From positions 3,256,168 through 3,320,167 of the forward strand of contig CM021315.1 in assembly GCA_010645155.1 (NCBI GenBank): a stretch of DNA of 64,000 nt, given 5' to 3'. Below, piece after piece: positions 1 to 10,500 of this stretch. The notes under the pieces are model-generated. The model had not been told where the DNA came from, did not search any database, and saw only the letters and a program-made list of their open reading frames with translations. The stretch's first letter is position 1; every line of letters starts with the position of its first letter. Origin of the DNA: Tigriopus japonicus (lineage: Eukaryota; Arthropoda; Copepoda; Harpacticoida; Harpacticidae). A program made the translations under genes and the position numbers.

Positions 1-277
1 ACACAACAGCTGTTGCGAGTACATGATCAATGCCTGTTGATCTGACTTAATTTTACTGTACTCTAAGATTAACTTATCTGCGTTAGCATGCAACGTATTG
101 TTACCAAATAATGAAAAGCGATTTCTTTGAAGATCAGCAGAATTCACCCATTCCCAAGGAAAACTGTAACCGTTTCCCAAGAACTCAACTTTTTTCCAAA
201 CTTTCCCTATACGCAGTAGAACAATGTAGTTGTCCAAAGAAAAAGATTTATCCACTACTGTTTTTTATCGTTTTTAG

Positions 278-400
278 GACACTGCCCCTGTCATTGAGGG
301 CCAATTGAAGGAAAAGAAGGGTGGTAAATGGAAGCTATTCAAGAAATGGAAAAGCCGTTACTTCACCCTTTCCGGTGCAAAGCTCATGTATAAGGAACAG
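278..400 (+). CDS. melt: melted exon (PH domain, first strands)
   Basis: Acceptor TTTTTAG before 278 and donor GTAAGA at 401. Encodes 41 residues in phase 0 starting with DTAPVIEGQ, covering the beta-1/beta-2 strands of the PH domain including the basic KWKLFKKWK patch expected to contact phosphoinositide headgroups. Confidence 0.88.
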
Positions 401-869
401 GTAAGACTCTTGCTTCCATTGGGTATTGCAATGGCTTTTAAAAGTGCATTTTTGTTCCTCTTCAGGGCGGTGAAAATGGCGGTGCAATGCAGACTCTGGA
501 TGTTGGATCCATTCGGTCTGTGAAAGTGACCAAAGAGGGGCGTCGCAACATTCCCAAAGCATTTGAAATCTTTACACACGATAAGACTTTCATCCTGAAA
601 GCCAAAGACGGTTCCAATGCCCAAGAATGGGTTCAATGTCTCTCAGTGGCCAAAGCCCATTGTGAAGTTAGTCAATTTGCAATTTTAATCATTGATGTTT
701 TGTGATATTAGGTGCATATTCATTTGTCTTACAGAGTCGAGATTCCAATTTGAGAAAAGTTGCATATTCGGGAAGTCTTGGAAGACTTAATCATCATCAC
801 GGACGAGTTCCATTGATCCATCAACGTTCCTTAACGAACGCCAACATTGCTCAACGGACAGCAGTCTAG
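278..869 (+). CDS. melt: melted (VEPH1 homologue), C-terminal three exons with PH domain; 5' part outside window
   Basis: Melted is a membrane-associated adaptor that binds phosphoinositides through a C-terminal PH domain; in Drosophila it links TSC/FOXO insulin signalling with fat metabolism and takes part in R8 photoreceptor choice. Three exons, 278-400, 466-666 and 735-869, are joined by introns with GTAAGA...CAG and GTTAGT...CAG borders, all in phase 0. They encode 152 residues up to a TAG stop. The PH domain begins with a conserved stretch around [15 protein letters not shown], continues with RYFTLSG and AFEIFT, and ends with the C-terminal helix [12 protein letters not shown] carrying the diagnostic Trp. 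A 44-residue tail follows. The position at the extreme C terminus fits melted/VEPH1. The rest of the gene lies left of base 1; bases 1-277 are intron. Identification rests on remembered family motifs. Confidence 0.9.
466..666 (+). CDS. melt: melted exon (PH domain, remaining strands and C-terminal helix)
   Basis: Acceptor CTCTTCAG before 466 and donor GTTAGT at 667, a non-canonical but acceptable donor. Encodes 67 residues in phase 0, from GGENGG to AKAHCE, including AFEIFT and the EWVQCLSVA helix. Confidence 0.88.
735..869 (+). CDS. melt: melted terminal exon, C-terminal tail
   Basis: Acceptor CTTACAG before 735. Encodes 44 residues from SRDSNLRK to IAQRTAV and the TAG stop at 867-869. The tail is basic and Ser/His-rich with no domain I recognise. 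I see no strong AATAAA in the next 300 bases, so the mRNA end is not placed. Confidence 0.8.
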   Translation, partial: SRDSNLRKVAYSGSLGRLNHHHGRVPLIHQRSLTNANIAQRTAV

Positions 870-1044
870 AGACAAATCAATCCATTTCAAATTCTGTTAT
901 TTAGTACAATTGCTTCATGTTTTGTCAGATAATCTAAATTTCACAACCAGATTTGCAATATCAGTTACTTCGGAACGTTTAATTGGTTAATGGCTTTAAT
1001 TGAATATCGCCATGACAATACTAGAAATTGGAGATGGACCAAAA

Positions 1045-1312
1045 GAAATTTCGGTTTCGGTTTTGGTTAATGCCTACCGAAACAGAAATGGACATTGCCA
1101 CATTGGGACAACAAAATCGAAGATATTTTAGGCCCAAAAACCTGTGAAATATAGGTTTCCTTTTTTTCCATATTGACAAATGCCCAAGATCGAACCAACC
1201 ACCAATTTATTCTTTTTGGTCAATTTTGCATTTATATGATGGTTTCGTGGTCAGCTGCTTTCTGTTTTGGTTTCGGTTGAGCCCTCTTTCGGCTGAAACT
1301 TGCGGTTTTGGT
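1045..1312 (-). mobile_element. Remnant of a CCGAAACC-rich hAT-like short element
   Basis: The stretch around 1050-1090 reads TTTCGGTTTCGG...CCTACCGAAAC, and the right part reads GGTTTCGGTTGAGCCCTCTTTCGG. Both resemble, in inverted orientation, the better preserved copy at 29656-29980. The outer end is cut by the element beginning at 1313. Confidence 0.45.
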
Positions 1313-2262
1313 TAAGGCTGGTCTACACATGAAACATTTTGACTAGATTATTTGTCAAATATTACGAAAATGTTTGGTGTTTGCCAAATGTTTTCTTTCT
1401 GTTGCTTCTACACGTGAACGTGCAGAATGTCAAATATTTTTCCCTTGGCCAGTGTTGCCCATTTTTTCAAATTGTTTCAAACTGGCACTGCCAAATACTG
1501 TTTGAAAACCAGTCACCTTTAGCAAAGTCCCGTAATTTAGAAAGTGAATTGCATACTGCCCGATGCTGCCACAAATTGTCACTATTCAACGACTTTTTCA
1601 ATCTTGTTTTCTGACCAAGACTTTTTTGTTTCCTTCGGTGTCATGTAATTTGGATGGAAAGTCTTACACCTAACGCCACGCTATGGACATTGACAATATC
1701 TACTGTCATTTTCAGTCCTTTTTTTGTCCCCCCCCCCTCAACCATTTCAAGACCTCTACACTCCACTGGCATTTGGTTCTGTCCAGTTGGGCTTTGGTGA
1801 ACATTGGCAGTCATAACTGCCACTTGGCAACGTTGCTACCTTGTAAACTCCTCCGAACCTGTCAGTTGACGCATTTGAGACGTGACTAGACTGTAACACT
1901 ACCAACTGATTATCGATGACTTTTGATGTCGTCCATTTCCGTAGATCCTTGCAATCTTTCACAATTGACGTTCAATTTTGGTGATCTTGATGTCAAAAGT
2001 TAGAAGATTATTGTTTTGTCCTTCAATTCATTAATTTGAAACTTTTTACTTAACAATAATCGTTTCATGAATGGACACCCTGCATGCATCGATGTGTTTT
2101 TCGATTGTCGATGAGAAAAAGTTAGCTTAAGGACAAATAATTTTTCAACATGTTCAAAGTCAGAAATATTTGACAAACAGAAAATAATATTTGCCATCAA
2201 GCTAATTTTGTCTTCGATTTGACCAAATATTTGCCGTTTTGTTTCACGTGTAGACCAGCCTA
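1313..2262. mobile_element. Non-autonomous DNA transposon with 20-bp terminal inverted repeats
   Basis: The left end TAAGGCTGGTCTACACATGA and the right end, read on the other strand, TAGGCTGGTCTACACGTGAA are imperfect inverted repeats. Subterminal ACCAAATATTTG-type motifs are also inverted. The ends fit the loose hAT pattern TANNG, but I find no clear 8-bp target duplication. The interior has only short spurious ORFs. Confidence 0.6.
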
Positions 2263-2568
2263 TAGGAGCTATTTTGGTCGATCATAATTAGAAATGGTTT
2301 GATTGCCTGGTTAGATATTTCTCTTTTGTAATCACACTTATCAGGACGATCAATGATATTTGCAAAACATGACTTGTTGAAAAGGCTACCACAACTAAAG
2401 AAGCTTATGGGATAGAAGCGTCAACTTGACCGTAGCGACTAGAGACGCTCTCTAGTAGCGACAACTGGCCTGAAAGTGAGGGCTCAAAAAGCCCAACAAA
2501 CCAAGAAGTGCAAGAGAGAAATAATGCAGCCAAAAGGAGCCTTTGATTCGAAAAATATCAAAGCAATA

Positions 2569-2721
2569 GAGGATTTTAAACCAAACTTGAACAATTTGCC
2601 AATAGATGGTGTAAAAGAGGGGGCAAGTACTAAGCACTAAGCTCACCAGTCTTTTCTCTTTACTTGCCCAACCTTCCCTGCCATCTATTGGCGAATTTTT
2701 CAAGCTTGGTTTAAAATCCTC
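2569..2721. mobile_element. Small palindromic MITE, family with copy at 60436-60603
   Basis: Ends GAGGATTTTAAACC and GGTTTAAAATCCTC are exact inverted repeats. They extend inward into CCAATAGATGG and CCATCTATTGG, so about 40 bases at each end can pair. The second copy shares ends and interior (CTAAGC/GCTTAG). Confidence 0.75.
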
Positions 2722-4235
2722 TTTAGCATGAAAACCGCTTATTATGCAATATGATAACTGAATTGGTCGTTATTGCCATGATTTACTGATGAATGAATAC
2801 TAATGATTTACTGATGACTGAAAAAATGACTGATTGCAATAGCGAAATTTGTTATAACTTGAACTTCCTTGTTTGATGGTGGTGACAACAACGGCAAACA
2901 TTTGAAGCTGCGAAAAAAAGACCGACAACTTGACCTAGTTATTGGTGTTACAGATGTGTTTTGTGTTGGATTTTTGGCAGAAATTTGCCATTTTGGCTTT
3001 TAGGGTCAAAAAGCTGACCACAACTAAACTTTTCAACAGGCAATAGACTTTATCTGCGGCCAAAACTTTTTGATTAAAAATATGATTAGAGGGCAGAAAA
3101 AAGTTGGAAAAATGTAAAAAAAGAAGTTTTAAAGCTAGAAATATGGCCAAAAGAGTTCTTTTTCAGCAAAAAATGGGCAAAAAAGTTTTCTCTTCTCAAT
3201 TTGTCAATAAATAGGGCAAAATACATATTATCTGTTGTTTTTTTGCAGGCAATTTTTTGTTCTCGATTTTTGTTCAATCAAAATCAAAACTTTTTGGTCC
3301 TCGATCTTTCACCTAAACCTAAACCCTCACCTCACCTAAAAAATTACAACCTTTTTTAGGTCGGATTGAAATTTCAAAAAACATGTTTTGTGTCTGAAAA
3401 ACGTGAAAAGGTTTTTTCTGCTTGAAATTTCTATAATATGCAAAAAAAAGTTCAAAATAAGTCATAAAACCCCCCAAAAAGGATTTTTCAGGTTAAAATT
3501 GGCAAAAAGTGTTTTTAAAGTTTGAGTTAAAACTTTTTAATCCTCGCTCTAATTATGATTATTTACGATTCTAAAATAACATAACTTATCTTTTGAAAAT
3601 TGCATCTCCTCACAAATACAGACTGAAATACTGAACGGGCATGAATAATTTACCGAAAACTTTTTGGTGTTACATTTTTAATAGCATCCTACTTTAAGTA
3701 CTCGTCATTGCAATTAACTAATTCAAATTTATGTAATTTTGACGAAACTTTTGAAAAAATAACAATATTTTTCCCCAAACATGTTTAAAGCCTTGGATTA
3801 AAGTCTTGGGTGTGATTCAAATATTTTCTTAGATATTTTGATGGTATTTTCTTTTATAGCATTAAAATACTAGCCTTCAAAATTTAATGTTTCGGCCTTT
3901 CTACTCATGAGTTTCTTTAGAGTGACCTTTTGGAGAGTAAACATTGAAATGGACAATTTCGTCCTTATATCAAATTTCTCATTTTTTCACTTATGTCACA
4001 AAGAAATATTCTTACAACTAGAAACATTCCTTTATCGAGCGATTATTCTTAAACCTATTCTCCAGTTTTGAATGTATGTCTAACATTGTTAACATCTAAA
4101 ATTGTTATCATGCAAGATTAACAAATAGAAAAACGAATGTCATAAACAACACGCTTTCTATTACGTTGGTTTTAAATTTAAAAAAAGTATTGCCATCTTG
4201 AATTTGATGGTTCCAAGAGTCAGAACCCCGTCCGA

Positions 4236-4241
4236 TTTATT
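4236..4241 (-). other. Candidate polyadenylation signal AATAAA of ttd14
   Basis: TTTATT on the plus strand reads AATAAA on the gene strand, about 113 bases past the ttd14 stop codon, a normal 3'UTR distance. Confidence 0.5.
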
Positions 4242-4353
4242 CATTCAAACCTCCCAAGAAAACTGAGTCATTTCAAGAAAAAATATTCACTTTGATGTAT
4301 CATCTTTTTTGGCTTAGTACATCCAAACGAGGACATTGTCATCCTTAGCTCGG

Positions 4354-4534
4354 CTACTCTCCACCAGATGAGTAGTCACTTGAATATTGGTCAAAGGTCT
4401 CTGCGAATCTCTTTTGAGCATTCTGGGCCTCTTCTGTCTGGGCTTTGAGCCTCTCGGTGTCATTTTCCGGGATCGTTGACGCCGTCAGACTCAGACGATG
4501 ACAAAAGTGATGCGACTTCTCCGTCCAATCAGAC
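4354..4534 (-). CDS. ttd14: ttd14 exon 8 (terminal)
   Basis: Acceptor TGTGTTTCAG. Residues 407-465, [14 protein letters not shown] onwards, stop TAG at 4356-4354. The DW...FC pattern fits the family. The last 40 residues are a polar, probably helical tail ([17 protein letters not shown]) ending in a Ser/Asp/Glu stretch and look lineage-specific. Confidence 0.85.
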
Positions 4535-7500
4535 CTGAAACACAAATCACTGGGATTACAGAGTCTTGAAAAATGTTCCTAGGAGGAATTTCAGTACTAG
4601 GTAAAAACAGCCAAGAGGGTGTTTTAGCTAGATGATATTCAAATCAATTAATGTTTAGGGTCAGATTGTTGAGTGTTGAATCGGTTATGTTGGAGCTTTG
4701 AAACACCCTGGAGCTTGACTGAGCGACAAAAAAGTGTATTCTAGGTCCGTTGGGAGATCTTTTTATTCCAAGGTCAAGGTATTGATGGGGAATATTAGAA
4801 ACTCTGAAAACTTATCGGGATTTCCTGTACCTTTTTTCAAGAGAAACACAGTCTAGAAGCAATTAAAATTTGAGAAAAGTACACTGATTCAGTTGACCAC
4901 TTCCCTGTACTTTTTAACAGGGTTGGTAAAAACTAAAAAAGTGAAAACTTGCTTTTTTCATGCAAGGACAAAAAAGCGAGATTGAGATTTTTATGCAAGT
5001 TTAAATGAAACTTGTTGTAGCAACTAAACTTCAACTAAAAACCTCTGAAAGGTGAATTTCAAGAACATGATTGTCACTATTTGTCCAAAACAAATTTGAT
5101 GACAATGAAAATTATTTCTCCTTCAATCTTTGATTCAATTGGCGCCAAAAATAATGCCTTCTCTATGGCATTACATACGGTAGTTATTCTATGGCAGTTT
5201 AGAATAGAGTTTGATAAGGCATTCATTATCCTTGACCTTTCAATTTGATTGCCCTGAAAATCACAATGCATTGGAGAATTCAAAGCAAGTGAAGTCACAC
5301 TTGTAAATGCACGCAATCAGTCATTGCTATCTAAAATCATCAATTCTATCACTAAAAGTCTTGAGTCTTACAATTGAATTTTGTGTATTTTACTTTTTAA
5401 CAATTAAGTGTCCCGATGTTTTGTAACGCGTGGTTGCCAACCCTGGTTGCAAACCCAGATGCATTCCTCACCTCCAGTGGGATTAAAAATGCAAACAGTA
5501 TCATGCATGAGCAATAAAGTAAGGTCGAAAAGTTTTTGACAGGTGATTTAAGATCTTGGAATAGACATCATATAACCGCACACATCAAAACATCAAGGAA
5601 AAGTTTGCAATCTACTAATTGAATCCCACTCAAAATTCATAGAAAAGTGGAATTACCTTCGACAATTCAAAGAAAAGCACACAACTGACTTAAAACACAA
5701 AATCTTCTACCTTTTCCTTTTTTTAGGGAGAAATTCTCAGGGTTTAAAAGTAGGAATATTATTGTCCTAACATACGTTAGAGGAAGGTCATTGATTGACT
5801 TCAACGGGAAGATCTTCCAGGCATACTCAAGCAAGTCCAAGTGGATTTGTGATCCAAAAAATGTATTTCCGTGCTGACGAAATACTGATGAATCAAACGG
5901 TTCTCATTTCGGAAGTACAAAATCCTTGGCATCAAATAAAACATCAGCTTTGTACATAGCTGAAACCCAACACGCGGTCTCAGATTCGATATTGTTGAAG
6001 AAAACTACGAAAAACATCTCCAATTGAGTTAATTAGTGATCATGACAATGATATTGTAAATGTAAAAGGAAAAAGAAGATAAAATTGTAACTTTATGTGT
6101 TTTTTAATGACAAAATATTAGAAAAAACGACAAATATGTAGTTAGGGCCACGAAAATATTTTATATGAATTAAAGGATCCAAGGCGTCTTTATAAAACAA
6201 GTGTTTAATAGCGCTTGCTTTACCTATGAGAGACATTTTTACAAATTATACAAATTATTTGGGTATCCTGTCCTTCAAAAACGCAGATGCTAAAGCAAAC
6301 ATTTATTTAAGAGCCTTACATCTTTTGTGAAAAAACAAGTTGCCTGATTAACCTCTTGGTTTTGAATAGAGAACACTTCAATTGACCCATATGAGATTAG
6401 TTACACGTGGAACTCCCTTGAGACCACTCTTTTTCCAATTTGGCGCAGAAAATTAATCCTTGAGCTGCTTCAAGTCGTTGATTATATGCAACCACTTCCA
6501 AGAGTATTTCAGTACTTTTTGTAGGGATTGCAAAAATCGAGTTTCAAAATATTCGGTTGAAGGAGGGCGGTAAAGAAGAGAGGAGGACTTCATTGTTCGA
6601 AATAGCCTCGATTCCCTTGGATTTGGAGGTGCTCTCAGAGCACATGTAAAATCTCTACGATCGTTACAACTGATCTCAAATCCTGGGTTAGGACAGAGCC
6701 CATGAATGCTCTTGAAAACATACAGTATCAGATACCTTTCATACCTTTTCTGAGTACTGTACAGCCCTAACTTTTGGAGCCTCTCCCAATACGAGAGCTC
6801 TCTCATTCCTGTGATGTTCCTAGTAAAACATCTTTGGACCTGCTCGACCTTTTGCAAACCTGCCGAACTCATTGGAGCACAAATGGGGGAAGCATATTCA
6901 AGATGAGGCTAAACAATCGACTTGTACAGAGTTAGCATCGCAATACTATCTCTGGACTTGAAAGTACACGTAGTTGAGACAGGTCTGAAAGTTGTCAAAA
7001 GCTCGATCCGGGTTTCAGTTTTAAGGGGAATCACTATTCCCAACAATTCCCTGTCAAAGGAAGGATGGGCTTACCTTAAGGCCAGATTGAACATGGAGAA
7101 GGCCGGATCGCCTGTGACTTCCTGCGAAACTTGAAGGAACGGAGGCAGATGAGGTTTCAGTTCTGCTGACGGTAAAGTGGTGAACGTCTCCATCAACATC
7201 AATCCTTTACATCGAGGATGGCAAGGATCCCTGTGCAAAAGACAAAGAAAGTTCTTAAAGGTCCTCTTGGAGGTGAAAGGTTTCTTTGGGGCGTGAAAAA
7301 GGTGCCGATAAAAGTTCAAACAAACTTGACCTTTGGTAGGCTGCTGTCATCTTTACATGAGAATAACATTCAGCTTCACAAGGAAATTTTAAAACCATAA
7401 GAATTATATCTAAGCGCATTTCTAAATGGGGGAAAATTCAATTCATATTTTGCATGCACCGAAAAATATTTGAAATTAGAGCTTATGCACACATTAGAGT

Positions 7501-10500
7501 GAACAGTCCAGAGACGCTTATCATTTTAAGATTAAAAGCTACTAAAAAGTGTGCTTGCAAATCGGTGTCATAAGGACAAAAAGAATAAACGAGATTATTT
7601 TCCTATTTCCTTTTAAGCAAAGAGTTTGCACGGTGTGTATTTGAGGTCAAGAAGTCATTTTTAAATTCCAAAAACTTTTGAGACCACTTTTAAGATGTGA
7701 ATGCAGTGCAAAACATTTATTTGAATTCGGTTAAGTAGGTCAAGGGCAAAAACACTATTTTGTTACTTAAAACGCACTTAAAAATAAATATTTGAGAAAT
7801 TACTTTGACTAAAGTCTTAGATGTGCTAAGAGCAGTGTTGCTCTTAAATATTTTGGAAATCTTTTTCGCAGATCTATTTTCAACGGCCTTTTTGATCGGC
7901 ATTCTCGAAGTACCAAACTAGAAGGTTATCATATCAATTCAGACAACCGGCTAAGTATATTTCGAAAATATTTTAGGTAGACACACCCATAAGACTACTT
8001 GAGGATTGGGTAGAAGAACATGTTGAAACAAGCTTTAAGCATGTTTTAATTGACCTTATAACGTATTTTTAACGTAATTGACCTAATTACAGAATTCAAA
8101 TTCACATGCAGTATTTCATTAACACCTCAAACGTGGTCTAAAAAGTTTTTGGAATTTAAAAATGACTTCTTTAGCTCAAATACACACCGTGTTTGACTAA
8201 ATCAAAGATTACTGCCCCTCCCAGAAAAGAAATTGGACGGAACAATGCCTTCATTGTTTAAAAACCTTATGATTTTGTAACATGATCAATCCTAAGTTGT
8301 ACTTTTTGAAATCCATTCTCAAAGGTAGACTGTTAAAGTTTCCGTACTATGTACGAAGAGCAGACAACCAACTTTTATTTGTTTGTACTTCACCTTTGAA
8401 AAGAAGCCTGACGAAGCACAAAAGGTTTTCCTTCCATTGTCCTAGTGACGGTATGATATAATCTCTAACTATGAAGTGATGAAAGATTGTCAAGTTAGTA
8501 AAACAATGTATCAGTGATCACTCATTTGTAAAATGAACGAACACCCAAGGTTACACAACACATAGTTTCATCTGCTAATTTGACTAGTCTTAATTTTCTG
8601 TATCTCAAAACTCCGATACAGTTTCCTCAACCAGATCTTTTTAGGCGAAAAATCAGTCCCAACAAAGTATGAAATACTCACTAGAGATCTTGGAATTGAA
8701 TTTCGCTAAAAACATTAGCATTGCAAGGAAAGTCATTGAATTTGAAGCATTTGATGTCTGGTCGAGCACTAAATTTGGAAATGAGTGGGTGGAAAGGGGG
8801 ATTTCCCTGCTCAACCAGAAAGCGTGCGTGACGGATCAGAAACTTTCCACATGGTTGGGCAACCTTTCTCACCTGTAGATATCCAGTTGGTATTGTTGGT
8901 TTTGGTAGAGGAAACACCTTCTGGTCTTGAAAATGGGCATATGCCTCTCATCCGCGTGATTGAGCAGATTTTCGTAATCCTTCTTTGAGAGCGTGGTCTT
9001 CTCTTCAATGATTTGCCCTTTCTTCTCTGGCCTTCGTACAGTGCAAGTGAAGGTGTAACGACCTTGATGGTTACGTTTTCTCAAGCGCGATTGAATCCCA
9101 GCAATGCCACTCTAAAACAAAGACAATCGATAGAAAAGTCGTGTTTTGGAATCGCAGATTGTGAATTTGAATAAAATGAAAACACATATTTCCCCATTTG
9201 CCATAGGTTTTCAAATTCTCAACTATCTATCAAAAAATATCATATTTCTTATTAAATTGAAGAAAAAAATGTTGAAAAAAAACTGGCAAAATGCGTAAAA
9301 ATCTCTCGCAGCCTTTCTTCTTGAGGTGAAAATATTTAAAAAAATTGACGCAAGCACGGCAATGGCTTGAAAATTTTAGCAATATATATTTGCAAGAAAA
9401 ATTGAGCAATTTTTTTCCCGCTTGTGAGGCATAAGGCATTGGCACATTAACCAAAACTGACTCCATGGAAAAAAACACATTTTATATAAAAATGAACCAA
9501 TCACAAATATATTATTATTAACATTTTTGCTTCTTAATACGTGGTTAATTCTTTTTCAAGTTCAATTTTGGAAAATCTAAGATTTAATAAGCCTTATTAA
9601 AGAAAACGAATGCATAACTTTTCTATACTGTGTCCCTCGAATAACTGCCAATCGTGCCACCATGATTGATTACTTTTTACCGGGAAGGTTGCCTGGGATT
9701 AATATGGTCAATACAGTCGACTTGAAAAAGAAGTATATTCAAAAATAAGATTTAGCTGAAAACTTAACGTACACAGTTCAAATCAATCGAGTTTACGAAT
9801 CTTGCCACTTTCGAGATGCCTTAAAAACTTGTGTTTTTTTTTCAAAGACATCCACAAACTTGAATCTCCCTATAAGTGTTGAGATAACTCGGCTTAAAAA
9901 AAAGAGCTTTCTGGAAACCAAGAAAGTTACCCTCTTTTGGGCTTATTTCCACCTCAGAGTCAAAAATTTTAGGAAGTGTAAGCAAGAAAAGGTGACATCA
10001 TCAGTACACATCTTCCAACAATAGGTCTTTTTTGTCTCAAATTTGGTTCAAAATCATCGTAATTGGCAAGAACAGAGGCAGGAATTAATGAGGGACGTGT
10101 CCCAGCATATCAAAATCCGTCCCACCCTTCATTTCCACTTACCCTCAAGTAGTGGTGTTCAACTTCAAAGTCAGTGAAGGAGGGAAATTCCTCATCAAAA
10201 GGCAGAGGACCTTTCACCACAAACTTGACTTTCCTGGAGTTGGCCTTGAACTGATCCCCGATTTCCAACCCGATTCTCCGAACCACAATATCCACTAATC
10301 GCTTGAGCTTAAAACCATGTAAGAATTGACCTTCATTAGTAATGTCTACGAACGTGTATGAATGAAGCTGAAGATTCTTAGTGTACTCCATTTCTAGCAT
10401 TCCGTTTGTACAGGGTTGTCTTTATTTACCAACACAAAAGTTCCACTGGGTGTTTCAACATAAACGGAACACCTAACTATAGAGAGGTGGAGTGTTCCCT

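Larger units (their letters stand above)
870..4235. other. Intergenic region between convergent melted and ttd14, filled with repeats
   Basis: No credible exon. It holds a CCGAAACC-rich hAT-like remnant (about 1045-1312), a 950-bp inverted-repeat element (1313-2262), a small palindromic element (2569-2721) and AT-rich sequence from about 2.9 to 4.2 kb. Part of that AT-rich stretch (2930-3060) resembles 32.5-32.65 kb. Confidence 0.6.

Noticed and set aside
1313..2278. TTTTGGT flanks at 1306-1312 and 2272-2278 as a target duplication
   Set aside because: The right copy is eight bases away from the inverted-repeat end, so it does not fit a clean insertion.
10308..10400. Extension of ttd14 exon 5 upstream, with an apparent ATG start
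   Set aside because: Exon 4 ends in phase 0 and joins cleanly at 10307; the extension is intron that happens to be open.
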